DNA of 64,000 bases, taken from contig OZ242384.1 of NCBI GenBank assembly GCA_965208965.1, forward strand, positions 4,278,001 to 4,342,000. The letters are read 5' to 3'. This DNA is from Bin5 sp965208965. GTDB taxonomy: Bacteria; Chloroflexota; Anaerolineae; Caldilineales; Caldilineaceae. Positions 17,676-27,164 of the stretch are shown here, in pieces (the stretch's first letter is position 1; each line of letters opens with the position of its first letter). Position numbers and translations under genes: made by a program. The notes below the pieces were generated by a model. It saw only the letters and a program-made list of their open reading frames with translations, was not told the DNA's origin and did not search any database.

Positions 17676-19076
17676 ATGTCCGAACGAATGAAAGCAAGAG
17701 TCGGTTTGTTGCCAACCGGGCACGACTACTACTGGGAACAGTATCCCAGGTTGAAGTCGATGGGCCTTGGCATGTACGACAAGCTCAGGGCGTTGCTGGA
17801 ACCGCTGGGTGAGGTCGTCGCGCCCGAGCTGGTCGATACACCTCAGAAGGCGGCGGAGGCGGGGGAGATGTTCCGCAGCGCCGGCGTCGATCTCCTGCTG
17901 ATCTTTCCGTTCGGCTACACGCCCAGTATGGACATGCTGCCGGCAGTACAAGGACTGGACGTCCCGATACGTCTGCTGAACGCGCACGAGGACCGTGCTT
18001 ATAATTACGCAGAGGCCGACACGACCGACTATCTTCACCATGAGGGCGTTTGTTGCATTCCAGAGTTTGCCGGCGCACTCAGGAGCCAGGGGCGGCGCTT
18101 TGCAGTACGAACGGGCCCGTTTGACGATGAACGACTGCGCAGGCAATTGCAAGCGGATTTTGCAGGCGCGGGGGCGGCCCGCACTTTCCGCCAGTTGAAC
18201 GTCGGGCTGATCGGCCAGGTCTACCCTGGCATGACCGACATGCCAACTGACGAACACCGGCTGTTGCGGGTTACGGGAAGGATGCTGGCGAGACCGGAGG
18301 TCGAAGAGATTGAAGAGGCCTACCTACGGGTGACGGACGACCAGTTGGAAGAGATGTACACCGAATTTCGGCGCATCTATGCGGTGGACGACACGGTGAC
18401 GAACGAGCACATGCGGATTTCGGCACAACTGGCGGTCGCCTATGAAGAGGTCATTCGCCGTCATGACATTGAAGCGTTCGGCTATTATTGGTGGGGTGAA
18501 AAGGAGTTGATTACCCAGCTGCGAGCCCAGTCAGGTCTCGCGGTCTCGAGACTGGCGGCACGGGGATGTCCGGGCGTAACCGAAGGGGACGTCAAAACGG
18601 CGCTGGCGATGAAACTCCTGGATTTGCTGGGCGCGGGCGGAATGTTCGTCGAGTTCTTTGCCATGGATTTCGACGAGAACTCTTTTCTGATGGGGCACGA
18701 CGGACCGGCAAATGTCGGCATGGCGGATGGCCCGCCTCGCCTGATGCACCTTGACATACACCACGGGAAGTCGGGGCACGGTCTGGGAATCGACTTCGAT
18801 CTGAAAAGAGGTCCTGCTACACTATTGAATCTGACTCAGTTCGGCACGGGCGATACATTCAAGCTGATCTATACGATCGGCGAAGTCGTAGACGGACCGA
18901 TTCTAAGGATCGGCAATCCAAACGCGAGGGTCAAAGTTGAACGCCCGTTGCATGAAGTGATGGACGACTGGTGCCAGGAGGGACCTTCCCATCATATCGC
19001 GATGGGGTACGGTGACCACAGCCAGGCGCTGGAGACATTTGCCGAAGCTATCGGATTCGAGATCGTGCGAATATAG
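17676..19076 (+). CDS. L-arabinose/L-fucose isomerase-like protein
   Basis: A 466-residue protein with the fold of arabinose and fucose isomerases, which interconvert aldoses and ketoses with Mn(II). Matches include GLLPTGHDYYWEQYP, VGLIGQVYPGMTDMP and the C-terminal metal region with HDGPANVGM and HHGKSGHGLGIDF. Candidate metal ligands are the Glu near VEFFAMDFDENSF and the histidines in the last third. The start has GGCAGGGA directly upstream. It is probably co-transcribed with the SAF-domain dehydrogenase before it and the aldo/keto reductase after it. The actual sugar is unknown, and many members of this family are not true arabinose isomerases. Confidence 0.82.
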   Translation: MSERMKARVGLLPTGHDYYWEQYPRLKSMGLGMYDKLRALLEPLGEVVAPELVDTPQKAAEAGEMFRSAGVDLLLIFPFGYTPSMDMLPAVQGLDVPIRLLNAHEDRAYNYAEADTTDYLHHEGVCCIPEFAGALRSQGRRFAVRTGPFDDERLRRQLQADFAGAGAARTFRQLNVGLIGQVYPGMTDMPTDEHRLLRVTGRMLARPEVEEIEEAYLRVTDDQLEEMYTEFRRIYAVDDTVTNEHMRISAQLAVAYEEVIRRHDIEAFGYYWWGEKELITQLRAQSGLAVSRLAARGCPGVTEGDVKTALAMKLLDLLGAGGMFVEFFAMDFDENSFLMGHDGPANVGMADGPPRLMHLDIHHGKSGHGLGIDFDLKRGPATLLNLTQFGTGDTFKLIYTIGEVVDGPILRIGNPNARVKVERPLHEVMDDWCQEGPSHHIAMGYGDHSQALETFAEAIGFEIVRI

Positions 19077-19116
19077 AGTAACCAGAGCTGAGAGAACCTT
19101 GCAAAAGGAGTTGGAA

Positions 19117-20142
19117 ATGCAGTATCGGCGGTTGGGGCGCACAGGGCTCAAGGTCTCGGAAATTTGCCTTGGGACAATGACCTTCGGACATGGTACGGAC
19201 GAAGCGGAGGCCGGACACATCGTGGATCTGGCCATCGAAGCCGGGGTGAACTTTTTCGACACGGCCAATTCCTACGCAGACAGCGCTTCAGAAACGATTT
19301 TGGGCCAGGTACTCAAGGGGCGTCGGAGAAACGCCATTATCGCGACGAAGTTCTTCAATCCGATGGGGCCCGACATTAACAGTTCGGGGACGAGCCGCCT
19401 CCACATGATGCACACGGTCGAGGACAGTCTGCGCCGCCTGCAAATGGACTATATCGACATCCTTTACATTCACCACGTAGACTCACAGACGCCGCTGGAC
19501 TAGACGTTGCGGGTCCTGGACGACCTGGTGAGGCAGGGAAAGGTGAGATACACCGCCTGCAGTAATTTTGAGGCCTGGCGCTTGATGGAGGCGATGTGGC
19601 TAAGCGATCACAGCGGCTGGGAACGATTTGCCGCTTATCAGCCTCAGTACAGCCTGGTGGTACGCGATATTGAGCAGGAGATTATCCCGGTTTGCGAACT
19701 GAAGGGGATCGGCGTTGTCGTTTGGAGCCCACTAGGCGGGGGCTTCCTGACCGGGAAGTACCGGCCAGGCGAACGCTTGCACAAGGGGACACGCTCAGAG
19801 GAGGGATGGGCCTTTCCGCAGAGCTTTTTTGCAGCCAATGCCGACGAGACTCTGACGACACTGCTGGAAACGGCGGCAGATCTGAATCGCTCGCCGGCCC
19901 AGGTCGCAACGCGCTGGGTACTTGAACAGCCCGCAATTACGAGCGCAATCGTCGGAGCGCGAACGGTGGAACAGGCCCGTGACAATTTCGGCGCGGGCGG
20001 CTGGGAATTGCCGGCGGAGGCCCTCGTCCGACTCAATGACGTTTCACACTTGCCAGATCGATATCCCAAGTCAACGGAGGCGAATATGGATGAGCGGCGC
20101 GACGCAGCGGTGAAGATGCCTTCTCTGGAAAGCGGGACATGA
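19117..20142 (+). pseudogene. Aldo/keto reductase interrupted by an in-frame TAG
   Basis: NADPH-dependent aldo/keto reductase, about 341 codons. The start ATG at 19117 follows AAAAGGAG. The catalytic tetrad is visible: Asp and Tyr in FFDTANSYAD, Lys in IIATKFF, His in LYIHHVD. At 19501-19503 the frame has TAG between TPLD and TLRVLDDLVRQGKVRY, where relatives have a Glu codon, so one GAG to TAG change explains it. Similarity continues unbroken in the same frame to the normal end at 20142. The second half could in theory start at TTG 19507, but an AKR barrel split here would not be expected to work. It is either a recent nonsense mutation or a sequencing or assembly error. Confidence 0.85.
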
Positions 20143-21119
20143 CGAATTATACCGTTCGCCGCTTTGGTGCGAGCCAACAGGAGTACGAGGACCTTTCCAG
20201 GTTTTTGCGAATCGTGGCTCCTGAAAGACGGCCTGAGTCGGCAGAAGAGCTCAAGCAGGAGGACGGAAGCTGGCCGGAGGAGTCACTGCACGAACGTGTC
20301 GCGGCGTATTCCCTGGACAGGAAGATGGCGGGGCTTGGGACCTGCTTCCAGGCCTACTGGCAGGACAGCCCTTTTACAGTCCATGTTCGACTCGACATAG
20401 ATCCTGAACACGAAAAAACGCAGCTGTTGCCCCTGTTGTACCAGGAAATACAAGGGTTGCTGGAAGTCAGAAATTGCGATTTCAGACGCCTGGTGAGCGG
20501 GGCCAGGGAAGACGATAGCGAAAGGGTCCAATTCCTGCAGGAAAAGGGCTTCTGCGAGGAGATGAGGTCGCCCTCTTCGGCCTTGAGGGTCGAGAACTTC
20601 GACGGGTCTGCTTGCGATGGGGCGTATGAGCGACTGGCCCAAGAGGGTATCCGCTTGATAGCGCTGCCGCAGCTCTACGAAGAAGAGCCGGAGTGGAAAA
20701 GGAAACTACGTGATTTACGCTGGGAGATAGTGCAGGACGTGCCGTCTACAGAGCCAATCGCGGAGCCGACGGTAGAGGAGTTCGAGGAGATGGTCCTGAA
20801 GGATCCTGCCCTTGATGAAGAGGCATTTTTTGTTGCCCTTTCTGCGGATGGAAGTTTTGTCGGCATGAGTAACCTCTGGCGTAACGATCCTGCGGGAAAG
20901 CGCTTGGACACGGGATTGACGGGGGTCATTCGGTCCTACCGACGCAGGGGAATCGCCACAGCGCTCAAGATGCGAACGATCCAGTATGCCCAAACCAGTG
21001 GAGCGAAAACGATAGAGACAAGCAACGAGGAAGGAAGTCCCATGCTGGCGCTCAATTTCAAACTTGGCTTTGCGCCCAAGCCGGCATGGGTTGACTATGC
21101 ACTGGAAACTTCCGCTTGA
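20139..21119 (+). CDS. GNAT-family N-acetyltransferase, probably two tandem domains
   Basis: A 326-residue protein. Its C-terminal half has the acetyl-CoA site RSYRRRGIATALKMR (the R-x-x-G-x-A loop) followed by SNEEGSPMLALNFKLGF, typical of GNAT enzymes. The N-terminal half looks like a second, degenerate GNAT domain. The start codon overlaps the stop of the aldo/keto reductase (ATGA), so translation is coupled to it. The acyl acceptor is unknown. The coupling suggests the upstream gene was functional until recently or that the amber codon is an artefact. Confidence 0.8.
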   Translation: MTNYTVRRFGASQQEYEDLSRFLRIVAPERRPESAEELKQEDGSWPEESLHERVAAYSLDRKMAGLGTCFQAYWQDSPFTVHVRLDIDPEHEKTQLLPLLYQEIQGLLEVRNCDFRRLVSGAREDDSERVQFLQEKGFCEEMRSPSSALRVENFDGSACDGAYERLAQEGIRLIALPQLYEEEPEWKRKLRDLRWEIVQDVPSTEPIAEPTVEEFEEMVLKDPALDEEAFFVALSADGSFVGMSNLWRNDPAGKRLDTGLTGVIRSYRRRGIATALKMRTIQYAQTSGAKTIETSNEEGSPMLALNFKLGFAPKPAWVDYALETSA

Positions 21120-21248
21120 AGTTTTCGCCAGCTTTGTCGACTCAGGCTGTCAATCAGGCCCTCAAGAATGTTGAGGGAATCTAATCCGTTCAGTCCGAGA
21201 CACCTGAAATGAAGGGCGGGCCCAATCTCACCAAGGAGATAGTAATCC

Positions 21249-22004
21249 ATGAGCAGTTTCACCAAGCAGGCCGAGCAACTCGGCGAGTCCTTGCAACTTT
21301 CGCTTCCTCCTGTAGCAATCGCCTTCGCTGACGAGCTGCCAGCAGGGCTGCCATCCTATGAGGATGTGGCCCCGGCCGGCTGCTTCTTTTGGCAGGAGGC
21401 ATCGAAGAAGGTCTTTTCCACCAGCGCCAAGGATCACGAACTGTGCGCAATCGGCGTTCACACGCATAACCTTGAAGGAGCGTCGGCGGCGCAGCAGGAT
21501 GAACTGATGACGGCGCTGGAGGCCATGCAGGGATTGGACTATGTCAGGGAGGAGGAGGTGGCCGCCATCCCTGTGCTGCCGCAGCCGGTGCGGCACACAG
21601 TGTACGGTCCGCTGGCGGATTTTCCGTTAGAGGTTGATGTCGTCCTGCTTTTCGCCCACGCGCAACAGAGCCTGATTCTGACCGAAGCGGCGGCCCGGGT
21701 CGACGAGGGCGTTCCGCCGGCGATGGGCAGGCCGGCCTGCGCGGTTGTGCCCCAGGTCAAGAATGGAGGAAGAGCGGCGATGAGCCTCGGTTGCTGCGGC
21801 GCGCGAGCTTATCTTGAGGCCCTTTCGGATGACGTCGCGTTGTGGGCGCTCCCCGGCGAAAAGCTGGAGGATTACTGTAAGGAGATCGATGGGCTGGCCA
21901 AGTCCAATGGGATCCTGACGGTCTTCCACGAACGGCGGATGGAGGATGTCGCTGAGGGCAAGAGGCCCAGCGTACAGGAGTCGCTTGACAGACTGGCCGG
22001 GTAG
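21249..22004 (+). CDS. DUF169 family protein
   Basis: A 251-residue protein matching DUF169: an N-terminal SLQLSLPPVAIAF, then APAGCFFWQEA, a Cys in DHELCAIGVHTHN, and later CAVVPQ and SLGCCGARAY. The conserved cysteines and His (APAGCFF, ELCAIGVH, GCCGAR) may bind a metal or cofactor. No biochemical function is established for the family that I can state. The ATG has AGGAGA upstream. It is followed 29 bases later by the aldolase-SDR gene. Confidence 0.8.
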   Translation: MSSFTKQAEQLGESLQLSLPPVAIAFADELPAGLPSYEDVAPAGCFFWQEASKKVFSTSAKDHELCAIGVHTHNLEGASAAQQDELMTALEAMQGLDYVREEEVAAIPVLPQPVRHTVYGPLADFPLEVDVVLLFAHAQQSLILTEAAARVDEGVPPAMGRPACAVVPQVKNGGRAAMSLGCCGARAYLEALSDDVALWALPGEKLEDYCKEIDGLAKSNGILTVFHERRMEDVAEGKRPSVQESLDRLAG

Positions 22005-22033
22005 TTCCCTGGGAGCGTATAGAGCACAGGCTA

Positions 22034-24022
22034 ATGCAAAGCAGATGGAATGACGAAGAGGCAGCCGAGTTTTCCGGCGATCCTCTGGGCATGCGGGTCT
22101 ATGCGTCGCGACTGCTTGGGAGCGATCCCTCACTCGTTTTGCACGGCGGCGGCAATACTTCGGTGAAGGCTACTGCACAGGACATTCTTGGTGACACCGA
22201 GGAAGTTCTGTACGTCAAGGGCAGCGGCTGGGATCTGGCGACTATCGAAGCGCCTGGGTTTGCGCCGGTGCGGCTAAGTGCGCTGCTGCGCATGGCGACC
22301 CTGAAGACGCTGAGTGACAGTGACATGGTGACCGCACAGAGGGCTGCCATGATTGATCCGTACGCGCCCAATCCCTCGGTCGAAGCCATTCTGCATGCCA
22401 TCATTCCCTTCCGGTTCGTCGATCATTCGCATGCTGACGCCGTGGTGGCCCTGACCAACACACCAAACGGCGAGGCTCTCGTACGCGAACTATATGGGCC
22501 GCATATGTTGATAGTCCCTTACGTGATGCCGGGTTTCGTGCTCGCCCGCACAATCTACGAGATGACGAGGGACACGGACTGGGATGCCCTGCCAGGGATG
22601 ATCCTGCTCAACCATGGGGTCTTTACTTTCGCAAACTGCGCCCGTGAGAGCTACGAGCGGCACATCGAGATTGTTACGGCCGCCGAGAATTACATCGAGG
22701 CGCAGTCCGGAAGCATCGACAGGAAGTCGAGAGCAGAAGAGAGTCGGGTCACTTCGAAGACGCTGGAGCAACTGGCGCGGCTGCGCAAAGCCGTTTCAGA
22801 TAGCAAGGGGCAGGCCGTACTGGCTTCGGTTGATGCTGGCGGGGACGTGAGAGAGTTCTCCGGATTGCCCGACGCCCCTGAGCTGGCAACTCGCGGTCTG
22901 CTCACGCCGGACCATGTGATCCGAACGAAACGTATCCCCCTGGTCGTTTCGGGGCGCGGCGCGGAGAAAGATGTGGCGGAATATGCTGCAGCCTATGGCG
23001 AATACTTTGACTGCCATGCAGACGGCAGCCTGGACCGCCTCGATCCTGCGCCGCGGTGGGCCCTGTGGCCGGGCGTCGGCAGCGTGGCGTTTGGGGGTAA
23101 TCCGAAGGAAATCGCCGTCATTGACGACATCAGGCGGCATACGTTGCGGGCCATTGCATGGTCTGAATCGCTTGGAGGATGGCAGCCGCTCGGTGAGAGC
23201 GAAATTTTCGAGATTGAGTATTGGGAGTTGGAGCAGGCGAAGTTGAAGGGCGCCGGCGCCCCCCCGTCGCTACAAGGCAAAGTGGCGCTTGTAACCGGGG
23301 CCGCAAGCGGCATAGGGCGGGCTTGCGTCGAAGCTTTCCTCGGTCAGGGGGCGGTCGTAGCCGCTCTCGACATCAGCCCGAAGGTAACGGAGCTTTTCGA
23401 CAGGCAGAACGTACTTGGCCTCGTTTGCGACGTAACCGACGACGACGGCCTCAAGAGATCTGTGGAAGATGTAGTGAGACGCTGGGGCGGGCTGGACGTC
23501 GTCATCTGCAATGCCGGCATATTTCCGGCCAGCCAGACGCTGGCGGAAATGGATGCTGACCACTGGGACAGGAGCATTCAGGTAAACCTTACCAGCCAGC
23601 ACAGGCTGTTGAAGGCGTGCGCCCCGTTTCTGGAGCTAGGCTGCAATCCTGCGGTCGTCATTATCGGCTCCAAGAACGCGCCCGCGCCAGGGCCGGGCGC
23701 CGGCGCCTATTCGGTTGCGAAGGCAGGTCTAACACAGTTGGCCCGTGTCGCAGCCCTGGAATTGGCTGCAAAAGGCATCCGCGTGAATATCCTGCACCCG
23801 AATGCCGTCTTTGACACCTCGCTATGGAGCGAGGATCTGTTGAAAGAACGCGCCGACAGTTACGGGATCAGCGTGGATGAGTATAAGGCCAGGAACCTTC
23901 TCGGCGTCGAGATTACCTCTTCCGATGTGGCCGCAATGGCCTGCGCCGCGGTCGGTCCTGTATTTGCCAAGACTACCGGTGCACAGATTCCAGTAGACGG
24001 GGGCGATGAACGCGTAATCTAG
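22034..24022 (+). CDS. Bifunctional class II aldolase / short-chain dehydrogenase (RhaD-type fusion)
   Basis: A 662-residue fusion. Residues about 10-390 form a class II aldolase domain (LLGSDPSLVLHGGGNTSVK, zinc site VDHSHADAVVAL and the LLNHGVFTF strand). Residues about 415-662 are a short-chain dehydrogenase with ALVTGAASGIGRACVEAFLGQGA, the NAG motif (VICNAGIFP) and a YSVAK catalytic pair. Such fusions cleave a deoxy-ketose (phosphate), for example from rhamnose, and reduce or oxidise the lactaldehyde product. No sugar kinase is nearby, so the substrate may be non-phosphorylated. With the isomerase and dehydrogenases upstream it suggests a deoxysugar route. Confidence 0.88.
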   Translation: MQSRWNDEEAAEFSGDPLGMRVYASRLLGSDPSLVLHGGGNTSVKATAQDILGDTEEVLYVKGSGWDLATIEAPGFAPVRLSALLRMATLKTLSDSDMVTAQRAAMIDPYAPNPSVEAILHAIIPFRFVDHSHADAVVALTNTPNGEALVRELYGPHMLIVPYVMPGFVLARTIYEMTRDTDWDALPGMILLNHGVFTFANCARESYERHIEIVTAAENYIEAQSGSIDRKSRAEESRVTSKTLEQLARLRKAVSDSKGQAVLASVDAGGDVREFSGLPDAPELATRGLLTPDHVIRTKRIPLVVSGRGAEKDVAEYAAAYGEYFDCHADGSLDRLDPAPRWALWPGVGSVAFGGNPKEIAVIDDIRRHTLRAIAWSESLGGWQPLGESEIFEIEYWELEQAKLKGAGAPPSLQGKVALVTGAASGIGRACVEAFLGQGAVVAALDISPKVTELFDRQNVLGLVCDVTDDDGLKRSVEDVVRRWGGLDVVICNAGIFPASQTLAEMDADHWDRSIQVNLTSQHRLLKACAPFLELGCNPAVVIIGSKNAPAPGPGAGAYSVAKAGLTQLARVAALELAAKGIRVNILHPNAVFDTSLWSEDLLKERADSYGISVDEYKARNLLGVEITSSDVAAMACAAVGPVFAKTTGAQIPVDGGDERVI

Positions 24023-24350
24023 GGTATGCCGGGGACTGGCGCCGTGTCCAGTTTGTTCTGCGATTGTCCTCGCGCCCTTTGAGAAGAGTGCAACTCTGTC
24101 GTCGACAGCCCCTTGGGCGGATAGAGAGGCGACGCGAGTAGTGTCATCCAGCGTGAGAAGGGACTTTGCGCTGTAAAGTGTGGATTGGTATACTGTTCAG
24201 GTTGCGCTGGCGAGCGAGGATTAGGCTTAAGGCGCTGGTCCTACAAGGAAGCGGCCAGCGGAACTGGAAGCAAGTTCCGGTACTGCTCTCCCCCCACCCA
24301 ATTTACGATGTCAGGCTCCGGAGGATCTGGATTCTTCAGAGGAGGCCATT
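24023..24350. other. Intergenic region upstream of the HlyD-like gene
   Basis: 328 bases without a supported gene. Two short plus-strand frames overlap here but show no family resemblance. The region carries a plausible promoter (24166-24194) and, at its end, a strong ribosome site (AGGAGG at 24340-24345) for the HlyD-like gene. Confidence 0.5.
24166..24194 (+). promoter_or_regulatory. Predicted promoter for the HlyD-like gene
   Basis: TTGCGC and TATACT lie 17 bases apart. The -10 box matches 5 of 6 consensus bases and the -35 box 3 of 6. The implied leader is about 150 bases. Confidence 0.35.
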
Positions 24351-25673
24351 ATGTTCCAAACTGTGAGTCGAGTCGTGCCCATTCTGATCCTGATCGTGTT
24401 TGTCGCGACAGGTGTTGCACTCGTTCAAAACGGGCATCTCACGACTGATTTGGCCGCGAATGACCGGCTTGCGCCCGCCACGGGGGCACAGCCGAACGCG
24501 GTTGAGCCCCAGACGAGCATTCCTACATATTTCGGCTCTCTCGAAGTCACGAAGTCGCGCGCGGTTACGCCGGGCGTAGGCGGGGAGGTCCTGGAAGTCT
24601 TGGTCGAGGTGGGCGACCTGGTTGAAGAGGGACAGGAGCTGTTCCGCCTGGACTCGACGCAACTTGACTGGGCCGTTCAGCGTGCGGAGATCGCCCTGGA
24701 GCTGGCAAGGATAGCGCTCCTTGAGATCAATGAGCAGTCTTCCGAGGGTGACCTAGCCGTTGCGCAGGCCAACTTGGAGCTGGCAAAGTCCAACTTCGCC
24801 AAACTGGAAACCGGAGGCGTAACTGAAGACGAATTGGCCGCGACACGCGCCGGCGCCTCTGCCGCCTGGGCGCGCTACAACGAGCTTCTTGCCGGCCCGA
24901 CTGAGGCCCGTTTGCAGCAGTTGAGGGCAAATGTTGAAAGAGCGGAACTGGCGGTTACACAGGCACAGCGGGCATACAACGAGGTTGCCTGGCGAGGCGA
25001 CGTCGGCCGCACGCCGCAGGCTGCGAATCTGCAGCGAGTAACGATAGACCTGAACGTGGCGCAAGCATCCTACGTTGAAGCGACTCAGCCGGCGCGCGCT
25101 TCGGAAGTACAGTCTGCGCTGGCCGCGGCCCACCGGGCCCAGCATGCGTTGAACGAACTGGAAGAGGGTATTTCGGAAGTCGATCTGGCAGTGGGCAGAG
25201 CGAGGGTCGCGGCAGCCGAGGCGACCGTACTGAGAATAATGGAGTTGACGACCAGCCAGAAATCGGCAGAACTGCGGGTGAGTCAGGCGCTCGTCAACCT
25301 GGAAGAGTCTCAACAGCGTATGGACAAGGCCACCGTTCGCGCGCCGCTGACCGGCGTAGTCCTGGCACTCAACGCTGAAGAGGGTCAAGTGATCGGCGCC
25401 TCATCGCCCGCCGCCGTAATCGGCGACCCTTCGGCGCTGGAACTGGTCGTGGGGATTCCACAGGACCAGGTCCTGACGATGTCTGTCGGCGATCCGGTTC
25501 GCATAACCCGGTTCGGGAGCGACGACATCTCGGTTCAATCGACGATTTCCAAGATCGCCCCAATCAGTTTGCCCGGCAAAGGAAATTCGACTTTCCCTGT
25601 TACGATTCGATTGCCTGAGGAGGGCACAGCCCAGTTCAATCCCGGTATCTTTGTCTCGGCTACTTTCGAATAG
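24351..25673 (+). CDS. HlyD/membrane-fusion-type adaptor protein
   Basis: A 440-residue protein with an N-terminal membrane anchor (VVPILILIVFVATGVALV). A biotinyl-lipoyl-like half follows (GGEVLEVLVEVGDLVEEGQELFRLD, about 78-103), then a long Ala/Glu/Arg/Gln-rich coiled coil (about 105-325), the returning lipoyl half (VRAPLTGVVLALNAEEGQVIG) and a beta-barrel end. Such adaptors link an inner-membrane transporter to the outside or stabilise MacB-like exporters. No transporter gene is adjacent. The only MacB-type pair is about 17 kb upstream at 2684-7577, and pairing with it is possible but unproven. Confidence 0.85.
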   Translation: MFQTVSRVVPILILIVFVATGVALVQNGHLTTDLAANDRLAPATGAQPNAVEPQTSIPTYFGSLEVTKSRAVTPGVGGEVLEVLVEVGDLVEEGQELFRLDSTQLDWAVQRAEIALELARIALLEINEQSSEGDLAVAQANLELAKSNFAKLETGGVTEDELAATRAGASAAWARYNELLAGPTEARLQQLRANVERAELAVTQAQRAYNEVAWRGDVGRTPQAANLQRVTIDLNVAQASYVEATQPARASEVQSALAAAHRAQHALNELEEGISEVDLAVGRARVAAAEATVLRIMELTTSQKSAELRVSQALVNLEESQQRMDKATVRAPLTGVVLALNAEEGQVIGASSPAAVIGDPSALELVVGIPQDQVLTMSVGDPVRITRFGSDDISVQSTISKIAPISLPGKGNSTFPVTIRLPEEGTAQFNPGIFVSATFE

Positions 25674-25675
25674 TC

Positions 25676-25702
25676 CAGTCGCAATTTGAAGAGTCGCGAC
25701 TG
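25676..25702 (+). other. Stem-loop after the HlyD-like gene
   Basis: A 7-bp stem (CAGTCGC / GCGACTG) with a 13-base loop, beginning 3 bases after the stop codon. No T-tract follows, so it is more likely an mRNA 3'-end structure than a strong intrinsic terminator. Confidence 0.3.
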
Positions 25703-25778
25703 AAAGTGATCACCAGGTTGCGGGGGCCCCTGCCTTGTGGACCGGGTGGTTGCGAGTTCAACAGAACCAAAAAACTGT

Positions 25779-25840
25779 ATGGGAACCGCGAAGTGGTAGC
25801 GTAGCGGCACATATGACGCTCCCATAAACAGGGTTCCCAT
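25779..25840. repeat. Inverted repeat upstream of the SH3 protein gene
   Basis: A perfect 9-bp pair, ATGGGAACC (25779-25787) and GGTTCCCAT (25832-25840), separated by 44 bases. It lies about 70 bases upstream of the SH3 protein gene and could be a regulatory site or the footprint of a small element. Confidence 0.4.
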
Positions 25841-25910
25841 TTATTTCAGGTACTACCATTTTGCACATCATGGAGAGCGCATTGACGAGCCACATTCGAG
25901 TTTTGGAGAT

Positions 25911-27164
25911 ATGACAATGATGATTCGACTCGTTTTGGGGTTCGGTGCGCTGATTTTCCTCGCCATAATGCAGCCTGGTTCGCTTCAAAGCGGGCAACTT
26001 GGAAGCGAGCTGGCCCAGTCGACACCGATTTCAACAACAGTTTTGGCGGTTGTTCGCAATCAGGGAGCTACTCTGTACGACCGACCGAACGGTGAGCCGC
26101 TGCAGGATCTCGTTGGAGGCTCCCTTGTGACCGCCCGCTTGCGGTCCACCGACCTTCTTTGGGTGTTTATCCAGACGAGGGACCAGTCTGAAGGATGGGT
26201 GGAGGTGCGGACTCTGCTGGCCGCAGGATTGGGACGTCTTCCGGTTGAGACGCCAACGCCGGCGCCCACCTTGACTCCGACAGTTACACTTACTCCAACT
26301 CCCTCGCCTTCACCAACTCCAACAACGGAGGCGATGGAGGTTCAAGAGACTGCAACGAGTTCGCCCACGCCGATGGGTGAGGCAACGGCAATGCCAGAGG
26401 CTACAGAAACGCCCGAGGCAATGGAGGAATCGACGCCAGAGCCTACTCCAGAGGCTATGCCAGAGGCAACAACGATGGCGGAAACTCCAGAGTCAACGCC
26501 AACGCCTTTCGCGCCGCCTGAAGGGCCGGTTGCCTTGTCGCTGGCCAGAATCGGAGGGGCGGTACTGTGGGATGGCGAAGATGGGGCCTTCGTCGCGCAT
26601 TTCAAGGCCGGATCTCGCTTGACAGCTGCCTTCCGGACGGAAGGCGGTGAATGGTTTTATGTGTACGACGACGATGGATCCCACGGCTGGGCCTCTGCAA
26701 AGGAGCTTCTTGTTGTCAGCGGTCACTTATTGACGGTCAAAGAGTTTACGATTCCACTGGATGAAATAGTCCCAATCGAAGATGAAGAGATGGCCCCCGG
26801 TGATAAACCTGCTGATACTGCACCGGCCATCCCGATTGAAAAGGTCATCGTCACGGTAAACAGTTTTGGGCAGCGATTGAACGTGCGTGCGGGTCCAGGC
26901 ACGGAATACGACATCGTGGCTAAAGCGGTCGGCGGTGTAACTTTCAACGGCATTGGGAGAACGGAGGAAGGGGACTGGGTCAAAGTCGCCATCGCTGATC
27001 TGCCAAGCGGCTACGGCTGGGTCTTCGCCTTCTATGTTTCGACAACAGGGCCGTTTGAGGAGTTGCCCGTAGAAGATGAAATGATGATGGAAGAAGAGAT
27101 GGAGATGGATACCGAGAAGGAGGATGAAATGGAGGAGCAGAAGGAAATGGAGAGTGATGGGTGA
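25911..27164 (+). CDS. Secreted protein with three bacterial SH3-like domains and an acidic tail
   Basis: A 417-residue protein with an N-terminal signal or anchor (LVLGFGALIFLAIMQ). The first SH3b-like domain (about 45-105, ATLYDRPNGEPL) is followed by a Thr/Pro/Glu-rich linker (about 110-205) built of repeated TPTP, PEAT and TPE units. The second SH3b-like domain spans about 205-265, and the third (about 300-375) is clearest, with LNVRAGPGTEYDIV. The tail is a run of Met, Glu and Asp. SH3b domains usually bind cell-wall peptides or act as spacers outside the cell. The start is uncertain: in-frame ATGs at 25917 and 25920 are better spaced from TTTTGGAG than the one at 25911. Confidence 0.8.
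   Translation: MTMMIRLVLGFGALIFLAIMQPGSLQSGQLGSELAQSTPISTTVLAVVRNQGATLYDRPNGEPLQDLVGGSLVTARLRSTDLLWVFIQTRDQSEGWVEVRTLLAAGLGRLPVETPTPAPTLTPTVTLTPTPSPSPTPTTEAMEVQETATSSPTPMGEATAMPEATETPEAMEESTPEPTPEAMPEATTMAETPESTPTPFAPPEGPVALSLARIGGAVLWDGEDGAFVAHFKAGSRLTAAFRTEGGEWFYVYDDDGSHGWASAKELLVVSGHLLTVKEFTIPLDEIVPIEDEEMAPGDKPADTAPAIPIEKVIVTVNSFGQRLNVRAGPGTEYDIVAKAVGGVTFNGIGRTEEGDWVKVAIADLPSGYGWVFAFYVSTTGPFEELPVEDEMMMEEEMEMDTEKEDEMEEQKEMESDG

Noticed and set aside
19501..19503. TAG read as pyrrolysine or a programmed readthrough site
   Set aside because: The codon is not at a catalytic position, no pyrrolysine machinery is visible, and a GAG to TAG point change explains it.
26240..26510. Repetitive stretch in the SH3 protein gene as a CRISPR or satellite array
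   Set aside because: The units are short, irregular and in frame. They encode a Thr/Pro/Glu linker.
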